DNA from: an uncultured Bacilli bacterium
GTDB taxonomy: Bacteria > Bacillota_I > Bacilli_A > RF39 > UBA660
DNA length: 35,953 nt
Reading direction: 5' to 3'
NCBI GenBank assembly: GCA_944363605.1
Contig: CALVUM010000055.1
Span: 1-35,953 of the forward strand
Position numbers and translations under genes: made by a program. The notes beneath the pieces were generated by a model. That model searched no databases. It saw only the letters and a list, made by a program, of their open reading frames with translations, and was not told where the DNA came from. Shown one piece after another: positions 31,692 to 35,953 of the stretch (positions are counted from its first letter, which is position 1; each line of letters starts with the position of its first letter).

Positions 31692-33687
31692 CCTCATCAC
31701 CTTCCAATAAATTATTAAAACTAATATATTCATCATCAATATTTTCTGTATCTGAATCTAGCTTTTCCATATCTTGTACGTCTAAAGTAAGAGGCTCAAC
31801 TCGAATGACCTTAAAACGATTATTTACTTTCTCTTTTGGTTCTTCAGAAGAAAATTCTAAATTATTTTTTCCCTCTTCTATTACAGAAACTTCATTTTCT
31901 TTAACAGGCTCAAATATTATGGAATCATCATTTTGTTCTTCTGTAACAGGTAACGAATCTTCCATCTCCTCCATAAATACCGGTTCTAAAGGAATGTCCT
32001 CTTCCACAAGCATTGGATCCATATCCACATTTTCTTCTACAATCACAGGCTCTGGAATACTAGTCTCTGCATCACTATCTTCAATTACAGAATCTTCATC
32101 AGAAGAAACAAGGTCAATTCGGTAATCACTTAAATTTACAAAGTCATCTGGTTCAGAATTTTTTTGAGGTTCTAAAGGTGTCATTGAACCTAGCAATAAT
32201 TCAATTTCATCATAAATTTCATCAGGCATTTTTTCAAATTCTTGACGATGAACAATTGCATGAACATCATCATTTAATTTTTTTAAATTTTCTTTATCTT
32301 TTTCAACAGCTAAAATGTCTTTTGAAGAATTCATCAAAACTTGATTTTTTTGAATATCTTTTATTTCCACTTCAATATTCTCTAAAATTCCGGTTAATTC
32401 CTGTAAAGTTTTCTCTTCTAAATTACGAGATCGAATAACCAAATTTTCCAAATCCTTTTCAAAAGAAAGCACTAGCTGATTAACAAAAATATATTCTTCT
32501 TCTTTCTTTTTTAAAGCTGCTCGTAAACTAGCTTCTTTCTTAGGTGTTTTAAATTCTTGATGAGAAGAAATAACTTTTTTATATTCATCAATATCTTCTT
32601 GTAGAGAATCTCGACAAGCCTTAGATTCTTCCACATATTCCATAAGGGATTTTACAGATACAACATCCATATTTTTTATTTTTTCTTCTAAAGAATGGAT
32701 TTCTTCTAAAAGTTCTTTCTTGCGTTCTTCTAAAAATTTCAAACGAGTTTCAACCACCATCAATTCTTTATTAGAATATATTTTATTTTCAAGTTGAGTA
32801 GCTAAACCATCTCGTTCATTTATCGTTCTTTCAAGCAATTCTTCTAAATCCGTTTTATCATACTCCATAAAAGGTCTAGATTTAACAATAGTTACTAACT
32901 CTCGTACTTTTTCTAATGCCTTATCTTCTTTTTCGTCAACCATAAGCATAACAGCATCATGAGCAATAAAAGATGGATCTGTTAAAATTTCTAAACGACG
33001 ACGTTCCATTTCTTCTAATTGAGAAGTAAATTGATCAATTAATTTCTCATCATTTTGCTTAGCTTTTTGATCAACATAAGAAGTAGGACTAGCTAAAAAT
33101 TGATTAATTTCTTTTAAACGTTCTTGTTCTTTTTGAAGACTTTCTTCTACATCTCCACGCCGATTACCAAATTGTTCTAATTTATCACATACTTGCTCAT
33201 ATTTTGTTTGATAATCACTTAAAAGAGAGTTGTTTTTATCTAAATCATTTTTGGTTTTGTCAATTAATTCCTCATAAAAATGATAAACACTTTTATCTTT
33301 TTTTCCAATAGTTTTTAACTTTAATTCTAATGATGAAAAGAAACTTTCTAATTGTTTTTTTTCTTCTTCTAAAGAAATAATAGAAGAATGAATAGCCATT
33401 TCTTCTTGTGAAAATCCTTTCAATTGAGAAAGCAAATCCTCTAAACTATCTTGATAATACTGAATTTTATTTTCAATACTAATCTTAATATTTTCATCAA
33501 TAATTCGATCACTTGCTTTAATATAGGTATTCTCAGAAATACTTTTCTTTAAATTACGAACTTGATTTTTTTTATTTTCAATCTGTTTTTCAAGTTGAAG
33601 CAATTCTTCTTGTAAAGGTTCATAACTATTAGTTGTACCTGACATTGCTACTAATAAATCGATTTTTTCAATCACATCTTTTTGCAT
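31675..33687 (-). CDS. Large coiled-coil protein with acidic tail
   Basis: A 670-residue protein. Residues about 20-500 are almost continuous coiled coil with heptad-like Leu/Ile spacing and abundant Glu and Lys (LEKQIENKKNQVRNLKKSI, LEEEKKQLESFFSSLELKL). Residues about 505-640 form an acidic, Pro/Val-rich low-complexity tail (EPVIVEENVDMDPM, EEDIPLEPVFMEE). There are no Walker motifs, so it is not an SMC ATPase, and there is no signal peptide. It is likely a cytoplasmic scaffold or cell-division/cytoskeletal factor. It is first in a two-gene unit with the DUF1292-like gene. Confidence 0.75.
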   Translation of the reverse strand: MQKDVIEKIDLLVAMSGTTNSYEPLQEELLQLEKQIENKKNQVRNLKKSISENTYIKASDRIIDENIKISIENKIQYYQDSLEDLLSQLKGFSQEEMAIHSSIISLEEEKKQLESFFSSLELKLKTIGKKDKSVYHFYEELIDKTKNDLDKNNSLLSDYQTKYEQVCDKLEQFGNRRGDVEESLQKEQERLKEINQFLASPTSYVDQKAKQNDEKLIDQFTSQLEEMERRRLEILTDPSFIAHDAVMLMVDEKEDKALEKVRELVTIVKSRPFMEYDKTDLEELLERTINERDGLATQLENKIYSNKELMVVETRLKFLEERKKELLEEIHSLEEKIKNMDVVSVKSLMEYVEESKACRDSLQEDIDEYKKVISSHQEFKTPKKEASLRAALKKKEEEYIFVNQLVLSFEKDLENLVIRSRNLEEKTLQELTGILENIEVEIKDIQKNQVLMNSSKDILAVEKDKENLKKLNDDVHAIVHRQEFEKMPDEIYDEIELLLGSMTPLEPQKNSEPDDFVNLSDYRIDLVSSDEDSVIEDSDAETSIPEPVIVEENVDMDPMLVEEDIPLEPVFMEEMEDSLPVTEEQNDDSIIFEPVKENEVSVIEEGKNNLEFSSEEPKEKVNNRFKVIRVEPLTLDVQDMEKLDSDTENIDDEYISFNNLLEGDEDGNKD

Positions 33688-33876
33688 AAAAGATCAACCT
33701 CTCTTTTATTCTTTCATTCTTACTATTTTATCATACCAAAATCTTCAACCAAAGTAAATGAAAAAAAGAAAAAAATCCCTAAAACAACCAAGCACTTTTA
33801 TTATAAGATTTAAAAAAGAAAACATTCAGTTTAAAGAAAAGTTTTTCTAGTATAGAGAAAAATACTATGTATATTT

Positions 33877-35616
33877 TTAAGAAAACCACTCAAATTTATA
33901 GTTTTCAAAATAGTTTGTTTTGGCAAATATCTTACCAAACTTTTTAAAAATAAAATCCATTCTATCGTGATCATTATTAACAAATGCTTCTTGTACTTTA
34001 AGAAGAAATTCATAATATATTGTAAATGCAATTTCTTTATGGAAATTATCTGGTATTTTATTATTAAATAATCCTTGAAAAATCCCCCTATACATCGCCT
34101 GTTCATTTAATTTATTATCTCCATCCCAAGTCCACCAGCATATTCCCCTAAAGTCCAATGCACAAAAACTTATTTTACCACCATCTGTATCAACAAAATA
34201 AGGTACATTATTATAGATGATTACATTATTTAAATTAACATCTTTATGGATGAAAGAAGGACAGGTTTCATATAAATATTCTTTTAAATAATTAAAATTT
34301 CTAATCACTCTATCTGTATTAATAAATTTATTTTTTTTAATTTTAAATAAAATTTCTATTAATGATTCAAATTCACTATTACATGTTTTTATCAATATTT
34401 CTTTATTATCACTAATATTTTTAAACTTTGATAGATAATTTCCAACCATTTTCCCTATCATTTCAAGCTCTTCAACTTCTAATTCTTCAGTAAGTTCTTT
34501 CAGCGTTTTTCCTTTAATATATTCATATATAACATAAGTTTTATCATAAACTTCTAAATAACCATTTTCTACTATTTTAGGCGTTGGAATTCCTAATCTA
34601 TCATAAATACTTTGAATAGAATCTAATTCTTCAATTCTATTATTTTTATATATTTTTACAAAATAAGTTATACCATCTTTTACACATACATATCTTAAAG
34701 CACTTGAATGACCTCTTAAATCTTGAGTAACAGAAAAACATCCCTTTAAAAAGGGTATACTTTCTAATAAAACTTCATCATTTGTAATAAAATTTAATTT
34801 ATTTATAGTATTTTTACCAATAATTTCATTAGCTAACGTAACAAGATTATTAAATAAACTTATTTGCCCTTTATGATGCACATCTATCCCATATAATACT
34901 TTAATATTGTAATTAGCAACGACTTCCCAAAATTCTTTGCATGGATAAGCAATATCTATTATTCTTTTTCTTTGCACTTGAATAGAATCATCATTCAACT
35001 TTTTATCTTTATAATATGTATCACTAAATATTTTGTTTAAATTTATTTCCAATGGAACACTATATTTTTCGGCTATTTCACATATTCTATGAGCTATTTC
35101 ACTCTCAGTTTTTCCAAAACTATCCCTACCTAACATATAAATATCAGGATGAGCAATTAAAGATGGAATTCTTAATTTAACCGCTTCTTCAATATAGTTT
35201 ACATATTCTTTCAATTCTTCTTTCGTAAATTTATTTTTACTTCCAAAAATTTTCAAATTCTTATTTCTATCATATAGAAAATGTTGCCCTAACAAGATTT
35301 TATCAGTTTCTTTTTTTAATTCTAAAAGACTCGCTTCTTCTCCTGGTAAATACTCTACTTCATATCCACTTTCAATAATAATTTGTTTGGCATATTTTTC
35401 TCTTAATTTTTGTATATTTGCTAAATACTCATTTTTTAGGCTATACTGCATTCTTATATTCACTCTAGTATCTATCAATGTTCTTTCTGGACAATGATCA
35501 GTAAAAACAATTTTCTTAAAACCCATTTTTATATATTCTTTTACATATTCTTCATCTTCTATTAAGTCAGCATGCCCACATCTAAATGTATGTGTATGAT
35601 AATTAAAATCTTGCAT
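33877..35616 (-). CDS. PHP phosphoesterase fused to an APH-like kinase
   Basis: A 579-residue two-domain protein. The N-terminal half (1-285) is a PHP domain like histidinol-phosphatase HisK: H7 and H9 (YHTHT), H15, D40-H41 (FTDHCPE), E86/E88 (GYEVEY), H112, H156 (AHPD), E190 and D245/H247 (GIDVHH) are the expected metal ligands. The C-terminal half (about 300-579) is a protein-kinase-like/aminoglycoside phosphotransferase fold: K321 (YFVKIYK), catalytic H457-K-D459 with N464 (FIHKDVNLNNV) and the metal aspartates D476/D478 (FVDTDGG). No stop or repeat lies at the junction. AGGAG precedes the ATG. The substrate is unknown; a small phosphorylated metabolite handled by both domains is a plausible inference. 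Confidence 0.85.
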   Translation of the reverse strand: MQDFNYHTHTFRCGHADLIEDEEYVKEYIKMGFKKIVFTDHCPERTLIDTRVNIRMQYSLKNEYLANIQKLREKYAKQIIIESGYEVEYLPGEEASLLELKKETDKILLGQHFLYDRNKNLKIFGSKNKFTKEELKEYVNYIEEAVKLRIPSLIAHPDIYMLGRDSFGKTESEIAHRICEIAEKYSVPLEINLNKIFSDTYYKDKKLNDDSIQVQRKRIIDIAYPCKEFWEVVANYNIKVLYGIDVHHKGQISLFNNLVTLANEIIGKNTINKLNFITNDEVLLESIPFLKGCFSVTQDLRGHSSALRYVCVKDGITYFVKIYKNNRIEELDSIQSIYDRLGIPTPKIVENGYLEVYDKTYVIYEYIKGKTLKELTEELEVEELEMIGKMVGNYLSKFKNISDNKEILIKTCNSEFESLIEILFKIKKNKFINTDRVIRNFNYLKEYLYETCPSFIHKDVNLNNVIIYNNVPYFVDTDGGKISFCALDFRGICWWTWDGDNKLNEQAMYRGIFQGLFNNKIPDNFHKEIAFTIYYEFLLKVQEAFVNNDHDRMDFIFKKFGKIFAKTNYFENYKFEWFS

Positions 35617-35711
35617 TTGTTCAACTCCTAAATACTTTAATTTCTAATTTAACTATACCTTAAATATCAGATAATTGCTATAATATAATACACAACAGTT
35701 TTAAAAGCAAC

Positions 35712-35740
35712 TTGTAAAAACACTTTTTCTATGTTAACAT
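35712..35740 (+). promoter_or_regulatory. Candidate promoter of RNA D
   Basis: TTGTAA (35712-35717) and TAACAT (35735-35740) are 17 bases apart, giving a start just before the 5' hairpin at 35750. Confidence 0.45.
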
Positions 35741-35749
35741 GTATATAGA

Positions 35750-35840
35750 TGAAGGAAACTTCATAAAATAATAAAGGAACATTCAATTCGCTATGTTGAG
35801 TGTTGCCAAATATGTTTGGTTCCACCTAAATCATTGTGAA
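35750..35840 (+). ncRNA. Candidate antisense RNA D, 3' end cut off by an IS element
   Basis: The RNA begins with TGAAG-GAAA-CTTCA (35750-35763), like the first hairpins of RNAs A to C. A perfect 9-bp stem AACATTCAA/TTGAGTGTT (one G-U) at 35778-35804 holds the TTCGCTA element in its loop. A third segment, TTCCACCTAAATC-ATTGT-GAA, looks like the start of a terminator whose second arm is replaced by the IS3 end at 35841. The peptide gene expected on the other strand would lie beyond the IS, outside this window. Confidence 0.55.
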
Positions 35841-35953
35841 TTGTACCCTATAAAATGGACACGATAGTGGTATAATTTATTGGTTAATTTGGTTATTTTG
35901 AAGAAGATGATTTCTGTATTGTACAGGACTCATCTTTTTTAAATTCCATTGGT
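35841..35953 (-). mobile_element. 3' end of a second IS3-family element (truncated by window edge)
   Basis: TTGTACCCTATAAAATGGAC at 35841-35860 has the form of an IS3-family terminal inverted repeat, followed by the transposase end on the reverse strand. Its sequence differs from that of the element at 1-132, so the two are different IS types. It is inserted into small RNA locus D. Confidence 0.8.
35877..35953 (-). CDS. IS3-family transposase OrfB, C-terminal fragment
   Basis: Read from the window edge, the reverse strand gives WNLKKMSPVQYRNHLL followed by QNNQINQ and TAA at 35879-35877. MSPVQYR is the hallmark end of IS3-family transposases. Only 25 codons are inside the window. The upstream part, including the DDE residues, is not visible, so integrity is unknown. 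Confidence 0.85.
   Translation of the reverse strand, partial: QWNLKKMSPVQYRNHLLQNNQINQ

Noticed and set aside
31805-32125. Forward ORF rich in Ser and Thr opposite the coiled-coil gene
   Set aside because: It is the shadow of the Glu/Asp-rich tail codons (GAA, GAT read as TTC, ATC); no ribosome site or promoter.
33831-34106. Reverse ORF of 91 aa near the end of the PHP-kinase gene
   Set aside because: It overlaps the kinase domain in another frame and has no start signal; the kinase frame carries conserved motifs.
1-35953. The window as a composite transposon bounded by two IS3 elements
   Set aside because: The two transposase tails (LSPVKYRLQSSN and MSPVQYRNHLLQNN) and the terminal repeats differ, so they are different IS types, and the interior includes core genes such as pheST.
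1-35953. Use of genetic code 4 (TGA as Trp), considered because of the AT richness and Mollicutes-like style
   Set aside because: The response regulator ends properly at a TGA in an ATGA overlap with the kinase, and tryptophans in the proteins are read from TGG.

Overview
The window is very AT-rich and has strong purine-rich ribosome binding sites, tightly packed operons, a T-box leader, Bce-type and arginine deiminase modules, and at least one TGA stop (the response regulator at 9422-10081). This fits an uncultured gut Bacilli/Firmicutes lineage using the standard code. No rRNA or tRNA is present, so the assignment rests on gene content and style.

Layout. The window starts in the 3' end of one IS3-family element (1-132) and ends in the 3' end of a different one (35841-35953). 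From the left there are two unknown or zinc-ribbon genes (277-1903) and an unknown reverse-strand gene (2014-2853). A frameshifted XRE regulator (3162-3418) is followed by a thioester/Cna_B surface adhesin overlapping its own sortase (3576-6543). A Bce-type peptide-antibiotic resistance module comes next: ABC ATPase, permease, response regulator and intramembrane-sensing kinase (6646-11070), with a matching BceR-type operator at 6558-6571. After a tandemly duplicated small-RNA/hydrophobic-peptide locus (11086-11702) come a DUF4186 gene and a seven-gene reverse-strand operon (12103-18894). That operon joins an amino-acid ABC importer to arcA-arcB-arcC and a YfcC-type exchanger, i.e. fermentative arginine catabolism.

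The right half holds a HipA-like kinase module with a small partner and a decayed regulator (19639-21012). An arylsulfate sulfotransferase is paired with a CxxC thioredoxin-like protein (21132-23545). Further on are an XRE membrane regulator with a tandem 11-bp repeat in its leader, a large SipW-type surface protein, pheST behind a T-box, rubrerythrin, a coiled-coil/DUF1292 pair, and an unusual fusion of a PHP phosphoesterase with an aminoglycoside-phosphotransferase-like kinase (33877-35616).

The most interesting signal lies in the intergenic regions. Four loci (A 11086-11378, B 11412-11702, C 29845-30179, D 35712-35840) share one design. Each has a short RNA that begins with a small hairpin, then a second hairpin with a UUCGCUA-like loop. 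In A, B and C the RNA ends in a terminator at the stop codon of a convergent 21-29-residue hydrophobic peptide. In A, B and C the predicted 5' end of the peptide mRNA repeats the antisense RNA's own domain, so the mRNA can fold its 5' end onto its 3' end. This is type I toxin-antitoxin architecture. A and B look intact, C appears frameshifted, and D is cut off by the right-hand IS element. I do not recognise the family as a named one.
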